Below, in pieces: positions 12,843 to 23,395 of a DNA stretch of 64,000 nt. The DNA comes from Callipepla californica brunnescens. Taxonomy: Eukaryota; Chordata; Aves; Galliformes; Odontophoridae. The first letter of the stretch is position 1, and the number at the start of each line of letters is the position of its first letter. The position numbers and the translations under genes are program-made. The notes below the pieces were generated by a model. It searched no databases, was not told the DNA's origin, and saw nothing but the letters and a program-made list of their open reading frames with translations. Location: assembly GCA_023055505.1 (NCBI GenBank), contig JALIRH010000007.1:27819720-27883719 (forward strand), given 5' to 3'.

Positions 12843-14524
12843 CTGCAAGTGTACCATTTAAAAATGTTAAATCACATGGAAATTCGCCTGATTTAGATGT
12901 ACTTCATTCACAGACAACAGACATGCTTAAAATTCATCTTTAACCATATTGCTTTGAAACTCTCACAGGCGAACGAGCCTAGTGCTTCAACAAGCTACTT
13001 GCAGAACAATTACTCAAATTGCCAAGAAATGAAACAGAAAATTGGGAGGTTCACATGGAGTTTTCCCTGATTCCTTCATTTTCATACACATACACACACA
13101 GGAAAAAAAAAGAAAAGAAAAAAAAAGAGGCCAAGTATTAGAACACCGAGCTTCCCTTTAATTAGGAAGATCTTAGCAGTCAGAGCCACTTCTTGTTTTG
13201 GCATGCCCAATCCTGCAAACGTTTATGCAGAGAAGTTCCCTTCACTTAATGAGATTACTCATAAGTGTGAAGTTAAAGAACACATGTTCCAGTGCTTACA
13301 ACTCCTGGAACACTAACACTGCTCCTACTGCTTCAGGTATCCCACCACTGAAGTGCTAACAACCGTGCTGTCATCCTGCCTCCTCCCCTCCAATCCTTGT
13401 GGGAACATTCAGTATCACAGCACAACTGATCTTCGCTATAATCGCTGCACACAATTACGAATACGTTACCAACTAAAAACATTAACTGCAATCCAGTATA
13501 CAAATACCTACTGACACCCTTCTGGAGCACATCTCTTCTTAATAACATTGTACAAAGACAAATCGAAGCTACATGCAAAGGAACTGCACATTTAACAACT
13601 CCAATTATAAACAGAAGTTGATTTCACAACTGGAAAATTGAAGAGGGATTTTAAATGGTACAGCCATCAGCAGTAATAGCCATATGACTTTAAGGTATTC
13701 AGCGTATACTGTCCATACGTTATATGGCGGTGACAAGATCTGCACATCAGCTGCCTTATTAATTATCATTATAATTAACAGCACTCCAGCCGGAAAATCA
13801 GGAGAAGAGACACTAGTTTTGCAATCTCTATAGTTAGCTATAATCTATACCACATGGACTTTCCATTTTATTCATATAAAGTTATAGATGTAAATATATA
13901 AAGATTCCCTCGACTTTCCAAGACACCAACTAAGCATACTTCTTTCTCCTTTCCTTCACATTTGGTAAAGTTGCTCATCACAGAATTGAATGGAAACTGT
14001 AGTATGCCTAACTCCTGTCACAGGAGTTCCTTGGTGTCACAGGACTCACACGAAGAAATAATCTATTCTTTAAGACAATTCTGAGTACAGCTTATGCCAC
14101 CAACAGTATCTTCCTATTGTAGGGTTGCTTTAAATCTGAACTCGGGGAAAAGAAAAAAAAAGAAAATAAGTCATTAGCTGAATTTATGTACTCTGAACTC
14201 AAATACCTATGTTGACAAGTTTCCTGGAACTTGTAACTGTGAAGCAGTCTAACTGAGCCAACCAGCCAATACTCAGCACATACACCAAACCACCACATCT
14301 TTCTCGAGTATCAACATTCAGTTCTAGTAATTGACAGCATCTAAGTTCTCTTCAAGATGCAATCTAAGTAAATAAAAGCTAGTAAATAATGACAAATAAC
14401 TTAACACAGACTTTACTAGGAAAGCACAGATCCTTAAAAACTAAGAATTCTATCATAACCACTTTGAAAAAGCAAAAAACAAAAAAAACATGGTATTTGT
14501 ACCTTTTATCTTTTAGGCACATAC
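12843..14524 (-). other. SYNCRIP 1.7-kb intron
   Basis: This intron contains an A/G-rich tract at about 13,099-13,130 and a stretch at about 13,640-13,860 that reads unlike decayed intron DNA (see findings). No exon was recognised. Confidence 0.75.
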
Positions 14525-14632
14525 CTTAATTTTTGCCTCATCTGGTCCTTTGCTAGAATCTGCCACCTTGGTCCCCTGTTTTTCCCTCTGCCTGTATGTC
14601 TTCATGACTCCACATAAAAAGGCACTTTTGTT
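14525..14632 (-). CDS. SYNCRIP: SYNCRIP coding exon, residues 90-125
   Basis: This is a 108-nt phase 0/0 exon. The acceptor is TCTCTTGCAG|AACAAA and the donor ATTAAG|GTATGT. It encodes 36 residues beginning NKSAFLCGVMKTYRQREKQG and ending in DEAKIK, the last helices of the N-terminal domain. Because the exon is symmetric, skipping it would keep the frame. Confidence 0.95.
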
Positions 14633-14816
14633 CTGCAAGAGATGCATTAATCTTCAGTTCTGCAAACATTACAAACCAGAATCTAATTTTGCCTCAAACT
14701 TCCACAAGAGCACATTTTACATATCACATATGGTTCACTGAAGAGATTTAATCAAGCCTTTTGCCAGTCTACCAGCAGTTTATCCCTCAATTATATTCCG
14801 AATTGCTTAATGTTAC

Positions 14817-14935
14817 CTGAACATGTGAGAGATCACTGTCTTTAAACTGCTGAAGCACTGCCAATGCACCTTCTTCATTAAACTCCTTTAAAGCTTCAAT
14901 AGCTCTTTCATCTAGATCACTATGTGCAACTAGCC
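14817..14935 (-). CDS. SYNCRIP: SYNCRIP coding exon, residues 50-89
   Basis: The acceptor is TTTTCTCTAG|GGCTAG and the donor TTCAG|GTAACA. The 119-nt exon enters in phase 1 and leaves in phase 0. It encodes GLVAHSDLDERAIEALKEFN and onward to DLSHVQ, part of the conserved helical N-terminal unit found in hnRNP Q and R. This domain mediates protein contacts and contributes to specific RNA recognition. The intron upstream is only about 0.9 kb. Confidence 0.95.
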
Positions 14936-15827
14936 CTAGAGAAAAGAAAAAAAAAATACTAATTACATTTGGGTAGCAATCTCTGTTTAATCATATTTAA
15001 CAAACCTAACATATTTCAGTGTCCCCTGAACCAGTCACTGACTGAAAGTAAGTTACTATACTTCAGAAATCACTTAGTTGCCTAAGTTGAATATTAAGAG
15101 CACTGAGCTTATTTTTAATCAGAAGTGTCAAAAAAGAAGAAAGAAAAAGATTTGGACTATGAGTTACTGCATTTACATGTTTGAATTCTCAGCAATCCAT
15201 GTTACGTGGGGCAGGTTTCGTTTCAGTGTCCTGAAGTTGAATTCAGAAGGATCTATCAAAATTTGACTTAGCTTGATTGACACTGCACCATGATATTCTG
15301 AGAGAAGGCTGCAAACCGCAGCACTCAAAGTGATCACAGCAACTACAAAATCAAGGCTAACTATGCCACTGCCATGCCTGACAGGAAGAATACAGTGACC
15401 TTGGCATCCATGAGCTCCAACACCATGTCACAAAGCATCATTTACATCAGATGATGACTACACCAAGGCTTTAGTCACTTGAAATTACCTACAACTACAG
15501 TAAAAATGCACAAAGCCCACATCAACTGCTCCTTCTAAGCATCAGCTGTTGCCTGTCCCAGGTGCTATACTATGCTTACACTCGCACTTTTTCCCACCAC
15601 CCACCCCGAGTGTCTTGACCCAGACTGGTCTCTGGGAAACACAACCACAAGTTATAGCACAAAGTGACAAAAACGAACAAACAATAAAAGAAAACCCACA
15701 GATTTTGTTAAGACTACAGCCCCCGTACTTCTGGAAAGCACAAGAAGTTGCTTGGTCAGCCCAAAGACAGCAGAACCCAATGAAATATCCTAGGATCTAG
15801 GACGGTTTTGCAAGTTTCACAGCTCAC
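14936..15827 (-). other. SYNCRIP 0.9-kb intron
   Basis: This is the intron between residues 49 and 50. Nothing beyond short purine-rich runs was recognised. Confidence 0.8.
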
Positions 15828-15975
15828 CTGCCACGTAAATTTCATCTAATTTTTCCGCAACTTTCTGTGGTAAACCAGCATCAAGCAACGTCTGGAAGTG
15901 CTCAGAATGGGTAACTGCAGCAGAAGTGTCCATTGGCTCCTCGGTACCGTTCCCATTCACATGTTCAGTAGCCAT
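15828..15975 (-). CDS. SYNCRIP: SYNCRIP coding exon with start codon, residues 1-49
   Basis: The ATG lies at 15,975-15,973 on the minus strand and opens with MATEHVNGNG. The exon holds 49 codons plus one base (phase 1). The donor is GCAG|GTGAGC at 15,828/15,827. The exon itself probably starts at 15,987, after an AACAG acceptor, which leaves 12 nt of 5' UTR before the ATG. The encoded stretch is rich in Glu, Asp and Thr and begins the acidic N-terminal domain of hnRNP Q. The phase matches the next exon, where the split glycine codon is completed. This start is chosen because it agrees with the conserved hnRNP Q N-terminus and no other in-frame ATG follows the acceptor. Confidence 0.95.
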
Positions 15976-16099
15976 GTTTCCAGATATCTGTTCAAACGCA
16001 AGAAGCGGAATCGTTAAGCTTCAAGCAGAACAATCCGAGTGACAACACGTGCAGCAGCCCTTCCAGCTCTCGCGGAGTCGGCGCAGCGCTTCCCGGATA

Positions 16100-18050
16100 C
16101 TTTCGGCTTCCGAAGACGCACAGAATTCCTCAAAAGGAGCCCTGACACAAAGGGAAGCCCTAACGCCGCTGCCTGGCGGGGGCGGGGTGGCTCTCACTGC
16201 AGGTTTTACACAACGCAGCCAGACACTGACTCACCTCGCTCTCCCCGAGAAGCTCCCAACAAGTTCGGGACGGAGCGAGGAGCCAGCGGCGGGGGCGGGA
16301 GGCAGAGAACCGCCGCGCTCCGTCACCGCCATCCCCGGACCCGAAGCCCCCGGCCCCGGCCGCGGCCGCGCTCCCCTCCCGCCCGCCGGACCGGGCCGGC
16401 GAACGAACAAAGCGCCCGTTGCAGCCCGCACCCTCCCACGGCGGCAGCCATGAGCCCGCTGGAAACACGTGCTCAGCGCGCTCGGATGTCCTACAACTTC
16501 CTCCAGTGACCGACTTCCCCCCCTCCCCGCCGCGCTCCCGGGAGCAGGAGGAGCGGCTCCCCCCCGCCCGCGCCCCGGCCCTTCCCCACCTCTCGCCCGA
16601 TTCCCCCCGGAGCGCGGTTGCAACACCTCGGGCCCGATTTCACCACCGGCCCGGCCGCGCCGCCGCCGCCGAGCCGCGCTTCCCCCGAAACAATGCGGGG
16701 CCGCACCGCCGGCCCCCAGCTCCCAAGCCGGCCCCGGAGCCGAGCGAACCCGGCGGATCCCGCTGCGCGGCGCGGGCAATGAATGGCGCGGCGGGGCCGG
16801 CGGGACAATGAGGCAGAGCCACGCGTCCCGCACGGCGCCGTGCCCCCGCCCGCCGGGCCTACCCGCCTCCCCCGGCCCGGCCCGGCCCGGCCCGACCCAA
16901 CCCGCCGCACGGAACGGCCGCGGCGCTCCTCCGCCCGCGACGCGGCGCCGCCCGGCGGCGCTGAGGGCCCTCCGCCGCCTCAGCCGGGCCCGGCCCGCTG
17001 CCGGCCCCTGCTCCGAGCCGAGCCCCCGCCCGGAGCTGACCTGCGGCTGCGGGGGGTGAAACGCCGTGCGAAGGGGCTCGGGGCGCGGCTGGCGGCTCGG
17101 CGTGCTGAGGAGCTGCCCCCCTTCTCCGCTCCCTCGGTGTGTCCGGACAGTGTGCTGGAGCTGGCGTAAAATGGCGGCCGCTCGAGCGCTCACGCCGCTG
17201 CTGGCACCAACCCCAGCCCCTTCCACTCGGCTCGGGGGGGCGGGGGGGGAGGTGGGGGGGGGAAGCGAGGAGGAGGCGCCGCGCGCGCTGGCGCAGCCCC
17301 AAACCCGGGGTCTCCCAGGCAGCTCCGCAAGGGTTATCGCCTCGCCCCGCCCGCCGGGCTGCCCGCGCGCGCGCGCCCGCCCCGCCGTCCCCTCCCTCCC
17401 CTCGCGCGCCCCGCGGAGCGCCGCCCCCTCCCGCCACGGCGGGCGCACGCGGGGCTCGCGCACGCGTAGACCGCGCGCCGCCGAGAGGAGAGGAGAGGGG
17501 AGGAGAGGCGGCGGCGGGCGCTGCGGGGGAACGCGCCGAGCTCGGGGAGGGCAGGGCACGCCCGGCGCGTTCCGCGCTTCCCTCGCACCTGTGCGGGTAG
17601 CGCCCGGAAAGGAGAAGAAAGCTAAATAAACGAAACAAACATAGTGGAAAAAAAAAAAAAAAACCAAAAACCGCGGTGCGTGACGGAGCGCCGCGCCGGG
17701 CGGGACACGATTGGGTGAGCGGCCGTTCCCACGGTGTGCAGGTGGCACAATGGGGAGAGCCGCGGCCGGAGGCGGGCTGTCCCGACCCGCGGCGGGGGAA
17801 CGGAGGAGACAAAGCCACGCAGACAAAGGGAGGGGAGAGCGGAGCTTTGCGTGGCCGCCCGCCAGCGCGCAGCCCGCGGCCAACGGGGGGACGCCGCGCC
17901 TCTGGGGAGCGCCACCCGGCGCCCCCCGCCGCCGCTCCTCAGAGCCGGGAGCTCCCGCCGGGAGCCCCGCCGCTGTTCGGTGAGGCGAGGCCGGGAAACG
18001 GCGTGCCAGCGGGCCCCGCACTCCTTTCGGGTTCTACTCCCTAACGCGGA
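16100..18050. promoter_or_regulatory. CpG island, SYNCRIP promoter region
   Basis: This is about 2 kb of very GC- and CpG-rich DNA with GC boxes, flanked by AT-rich sequence. It covers the SYNCRIP 5' end. A YY1-type motif AAAATGGCGGC lies at 17,168-17,178 on the plus strand. Long G runs occur at about 17,235-17,262, and a pure A16 tract at 17,648-17,663 interrupts the island. No TATA box is obvious, so dispersed initiation is likely. Divergent plus-strand transcription is possible but is not shown by the sequence. Confidence 0.9.
16235..16500 (-). promoter_or_regulatory. SYNCRIP: SYNCRIP non-coding exon 1, candidate donor and approximate extent
   Basis: A near-perfect donor GCGAG|GTGAGTC sits at 16,235/16,234 on the minus strand, in the CpG island 0.25 kb upstream of the acceptor for the ATG exon at 15,987. 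It is the strongest donor I see upstream, so exon 1 may end here. A weaker alternative is CCGCAG|GTCAGC at 17,041/17,040. The exon's 5' limit is not visible; 16,500 is only a rough bound. Confidence 0.4.
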
Positions 18051-18639
18051 AAGCACATGTGGCCACGTTTAGGGCGTTGTCGGATGTGCGTTCCTGATCG
18101 GGGAGCCTCCTGAATTGCGGCTCCCCGATAGCCCCAGCTCGCGAACCTCGCAGAAGGCAGCGCCGTAAACTCTGCCGGACCCGCAGCTCCGGAGAAAGAT
18201 AGCAAAATACGGGCAGGAGAAGTGTTACTCACGTCCTCCAAGGCAGCGCAGTGACAAAGAACTACTGCCTCACAGCCCAGCTCGGCGCCTTCGGCATCTC
18301 CGGCGCATTAAGCCCCCTCAGACCGCGCAGAGGAGCAAGCACGAGCAGCGACTGCAGCCTCAGTTCACTGTCGAGGTATTCACAAGCTGCTGAGTGCACA
18401 CGCAAAACAAAACTGCGATCCCTCCAGTGGCACTGGAACAAATTCAAGCTTTTGATGCGACAGTAATTCATTAAAAGCTCTAACTCCCACCCAGCATATT
18501 AAAAAAAAATAATAATAAAGACTTTTGCAAAACGAAGCTTTCTGAAAAACAATCAGTAAAAAGAGACGCTGTCTGTAGTGAAGCTTGCTGTAGTTTTTTA
18601 TCATATACTTAAAAGGAGCTTATAAGGAGGAGGGAGAAC

Positions 18640-18916
18640 AACTTTGTACAAGGTCTTATAGGGATAGGCGAAGGGGGAATGGCTGTAAATAAAGGAGGAT
18701 AGATTTAGGTTAGATGTTAGGAAGAAATTCTTTACTCAGAGGGCACTGAGGCACTGGCACAGCTGCCCAGAGAAGCGGTGGATACCCCATCCCTGAAGGT
18801 GTTCAAGGCCAGGTTGGATGGTGCCCTGGGCAGCCTGAGCCGGTGGGGGGCAGCCCTACTCACGGCCAGGGCTTGGAACTGGCCCCTTTCAACCCAAGGC
18901 ATTCTATGATTCCATT
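18640..18916 (+). mobile_element. CR1 retroposon, 3' fragment
   Basis: This is a typical CR1 3' end: AGGAAGAAATTCTTTACTCA, then CCATCCCTGAAGGTGTTCAA, GGTTGGATGGTGCCCTGGGC and the terminal ATTCTATGATTCCA repeat. It is 5'-truncated, as is usual for CR1. Confidence 0.95.
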
Positions 18917-21900
18917 ACATTCTTTATAAAACTTTTTGCACCCTTCAGAAATGAAGAGCTTTTAAAAACAGATTGGTAATATTGTTGGGTACCTAGAAAA
19001 ACAAATTGATGGACCGTTTTTTTCAGTAATACTGCACCCAACCATTTTATTGTCAGACATTTCCAGAAGCTGAGGTGTTTACAATACACATGTGAGCCAG
19101 ACTCCTATCTAAATTTCATATCTGGGTAATTCATTGGGTGAATAGGAGTAGTAAAATTTCCTAAGCTCTGTCAGTGGAGCTGACTAACTACAGATGGCAG
19201 ACTGCTGACAAAGAAATTCCCCCTTTTAGGCTTCAACTTAGAGCAGAAAAATCACCTTTACGCATTTTTCTTTTTCTTCATAGAATGGAAATTAAAAAAT
19301 GACTAGGATAAGCACAGATCTGCGCCCCTACTTAAAATCCCAGCTGACCAAGAGTCAGTCACAGCTAATTGATCCTCTGATATTTTTACACAGAAGGGAA
19401 AAGCAGAGTGACAGACAGTTCCTATAGATGTAGCCCAGTAATCAACCTCAGTATCAGTAGAATGAAGACAGAAACTGTATGCCTAGGAAAACATCCACAA
19501 AATGAAAGATTGCTTTTTCGTTTTTGGAATACATAGACCAACCTGTGCGGGTATTGGAAAAACTGGGGGGGTGGAAGGCGTGCCTGCCAGAGACATTTGC
19601 AAACACTTGGTGACTTGGATTTACACTACGGGCATGCACCCGAAAGTTTGACTTCTCACTATAACAAAAATTGCGAGAACTCCTAACTTTTACTGGGATA
19701 CAAGCTCCCTGCCCTTGCTTCTAGAGCAATTGTGACAGCTGCAGAGCTGACCATATCATTAAAACACTATTTTGTAGCTTTTTAGCTAACAAAAAACCCA
19801 GGAGACTCAGCTACAGTGGGTTTCATACCTTCAGCTTCTACAATGCCTATTAAGATGATACGACGTTCTCTTCAGCATGCGTGCATAAAATTTAGGCTCA
19901 TCTGTATAACTGTTCATAAGCAACCTCCAGAATACACGGGCTACAGTTAAAGGGGTCAGTCACCAGTCAGACAGCAAATAGCAATCCTTGTGATAACAGT
20001 CTATGTCTCCTGTTATATACCTGTCATCAAACAGACACTCTTGGAGAACCTTCTGATTTAATGTTTTGTTTTTGTTTTTTGTTTTTAATATACAAATACA
20101 TTGAAGGTCTTGAAACAACTTTACTGAACTGCTTTTCTCACTTTTGCTTTCTGCTTCTCTGCTGTAAGACTGCAAGTGAAACATTACCAAGCTGCTTATT
20201 TCTTTGAAGTATGCATTTCATTCCTTCTCTCCAATACCCAGTACTTTTTTTCTTCTTTCCACTCAATGCATTCTCCAACGTGCACACACAGGTATATCCT
20301 GCCCCCAATCCAACCTCCTAGAGCTAACATGAAAAAGGAAAGGCGCACCAGAAACTGCACATTCCAATAATATCTTTAGCTTTTTTTCTAATTTAAGTTA
20401 CAAGTTCTTAAGTCATTTATCAGTCATGGGCTCAAGAGCAACCACTGTAGAATTCAGTGTGTTTCATAGCACACCAGATTAAAACATGCAAATATTGAAA
20501 GATGAGGAGTAGGAGAGAACTCTATTTTAGCACACTCAGAAAACAGCCAAATTGCTTATCTGCATATGGGGAAATGCAAACTCAAAGCCATCTCAAGCTA
20601 TTATCACTCAGAAAACAGATGCTGAGACTTGTTACAAAGAACTATAGATGCCCTTTGCTTAGCGGCAAAAGAGAAGTGTTAGGAGGCATTCAGAACAGAC
20701 AAGGAGCAAACCAGAAGATTACTGTACTATTTTATAGATCCACATCGCGCCAGCCTTTTCAACACCACATGCTGTTCTAATTCCTCCACTTACAAAAGGA
20801 CAGAGAAAAGAAAGCTGCATAGAAGAGCATTACAAGGATGCTCAAGAGGTGCATTTCACTGCTAGTGTGACTAAATTGACTAGGGCTCTTCAACATGGCT
20901 GAGAGACAAATCAAGAAACAGAATGCAGTTCTACAACGCCGGAAGCATCTTGGAGAGAAATAGGGAACAGCTGTTCACCCCTTCTTCTCACTGGACCAGA
21001 CAGACCTGGAGATAGCAAGCTCAGAGCTACGTCTGCACACACGCACAGTGTGTACTCCCCAACAGTGGGGAGTTCAGCATCACATGAAGTTGCAGCTATC
21101 AAGAAGTTTGTAGCTGAACAGAAGAAACTCCCATCTAAAATTATTATCATGCAAAGATCACTCTAATTTAAATTCTACAGCAACATTTAGTGTAGGCTGT
21201 GAGAACATACCAAAAGTACCATCATATCTATGCATGCCCTGTTTTTGCCTATATTCCTCAGCTAATGCCCACTACCAGAAACCTAATATTGCTTGTAACT
21301 GTACAAAACAGTGCCACTGCAACACGCTGGACGTACAGTTGCTCAGTTCTTCATCCCAAACCCTCCCCGCTTCTTGCAGAACTGTACGAGCCAATGTTCA
21401 TCCAGATTCCCTCTAATCACATATTCCTCATCCCACTACAGATCTAACAAATCACAGATTTCTTATACAAATAGCTCATAAGCTTATAAAGGGTGAGGGA
21501 GCTATGGGAACAAACCACCCAATCTGAAGTGTTGCTTTACTATTGCTGTGGGTACAAAAATGAGTTAGACCATAACTGCTTTTTTGGTCTTCTTTCTCTT
21601 ACCTACCATCTGGTGCTTTAAAGCATCAGATATTACCCCAAGGTCAGTATTTGGCAAAGCTGAAATGAAAGAAAAAACATTAAGCAAAGTGAGAGCATTA
21701 GCCCCTTCCACTCCAGTATTATTCAAAGTAGGACAGAGGGGCTAGAGAAAACGGATTCAATCCCATTCAAGTGCTCTTTGCCTTACAAGAAGGACCTGGA
21801 GTCATGCAGAGAGCATTCCTCCTAGGTATCTGAATTGAAGCATCTTGAAGTCACTGCAGGACAGCAGTGCTGTCCTGTTCACTCATGCAGGGGGAGGCAG

Positions 21901-23144
21901 CCAAGTGCTGAAGCAGCAGTTTGTGAAGTAGATCCACAAGCTGCGTCAATGCAGAACCGACAGCTTGATGTAGGTTTTCCTCCATCCTGAGTACTGCCCA
22001 GACCTGCCTATAACCTCCCTGTACAGCAGCATCCAAACATCCCTTTCCTGGGCTAGCAGTTGTCAGGCTTCCAGTATTTGGCACACACCAAAAAACAAAA
22101 CAACTGAATGGTGAAACAGCAAAATAGGGACCACTGGGATCATCTAAGGTTGCTCTGAACAGCACAGCTTGGCTCCCGTAGCTCAGTTCTCATTTACATC
22201 AATCTCTAAGCCATGCCCAAATATTCCACATGAGTGCTAGCTCACCCAGGGTCTGTATTAACCCTCCAGTGGCATAGATGGTCAGATGTCAGCATCTGAA
22301 CTCGTGTCCCAGAGCTATTTGACTAGCAACAACATTGCTGATTACCCAGGAGGGAAAGTGCCTGATGCAGCAGTTGCAACACAGCTTTCAGGTTAAGTGT
22401 TCCATACTATTTAATATGTAAGCAAACAACCTAAAAATCCTTTCAAGCATGGGTGAGTCCAAATAATCTTGTGTCTTCATGGCCCCTTTAAGACTGGACT
22501 TTTTTTCTTTACACTCCTTGCAGGTACAAGGCAGTAGTTACTACACAGATGCGGTATATAAATACTGTCAGTACTTCAGGCTCTGCTTGCTGCTTTCCAG
22601 TAGTCTATGCTGGTGAAATACCGAGTCGGATCTTGGCTATCCTGGCTGGCAGACATGTCTGAGTTTAATCGTTCCAGCTCATGCAGAGCAGACCAGGTAT
22701 TTCTTCATAGTTTTGCACGGGGCAGTGCAGACAACATAACCTGTTCTCACACCTGAACAAATCCTGTAATTTAATGTGGGAATAACTATTACTGCTGCAT
22801 TATGCTGCTAGAGGTAAGCAGTGTTGTAGTGATTAAGGTAAACCTTAATTTTGCCTAGCAACTGGGCTAGAAAAATTAAAACTGATGTTTAAAACATTTT
22901 CCAACCCCCTTTGATCCACAGGGGACACGAGGAATATTGTTCTTCCAGTCCGTCTCCAGAAAATAAACTCAGAAGTCTCCTTGGTCCTACAAAAATATAA
23001 ATTTGGAATTGCGACTGAAGTGGAAACATATTTATAATGAATATACGTTTGATGTAAATACCTACCCAAAGCCAAACATGAGACATTCTAGCTTAGCCGT
23101 TCACCTGCTTTCTACAGACTAAAAGAGGTTAGAGAAGAACTACG

Positions 23145-23395
23145 GTTAGAGAAGACATCTAAGATCACCAAGTCCAACTGTTAACCTGTCCCCACCATGC
23201 CCACTAACCGTGTCGCTCAGTGCCACATCCACACCTTTCTTGAACAGTGCCAGGGTCAGTGACTCCAGCACCTCCCTGGGCAGCCTATGCTGCTGCCTCA
23301 CCACTATTTCTGAGAAGATATTTTTTTTCTAATATCCAACCTGAATTTCCCTAGCACAACTGAAGACCACTATTTATTGTCCTATTGCTAGATAC
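23145..23395 (-). mobile_element. CR1 retroposon, 3' fragment
   Basis: This is a diverged CR1 on the minus strand. The reverse-strand marks ATCACCAAGTCCAACTGTTAA, CACCTCCCTGGGCAGCCTAT and the internal TCTAATATCCAACCTGAATTT are present in order. Confidence 0.9.

Larger units (their letters stand above)
1..17180 (-). other. SYNCRIP: SYNCRIP gene, 5' part (hnRNP Q); 3' end outside window
   Basis: This is the gene span on the minus strand, from the CpG-island promoter to the left edge of the window. Nine coding exons were found, and their conceptual translation reads without a break as residues 1-427 of hnRNP Q. The order is an acidic N-terminal domain, RRM1, RRM2, RRM3 and a basic linker. hnRNP Q binds AU-rich and poly(A) RNA and acts in splicing, mRNA stability, IRES-driven translation and neuronal RNA granules. 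The mammalian protein continues with an RGG/Tyr-rich tail encoded by exons that would lie left of position 1. The paralogue HNRNPR is the only close alternative; the N-terminal residues and the linker near residues 387-427 fit SYNCRIP better. The upper limit is approximate because the transcription start is not defined. Confidence 0.95.

Noticed and set aside
16231..18021. Long ORF of 596 codons on the minus strand in the CpG island, and overlapping ORFs in other frames
   Set aside because: Pro/Arg/Gly/Ala-rich low-complexity translation is expected from GC-rich DNA with few stops. There is no domain, and several frames are open at once.
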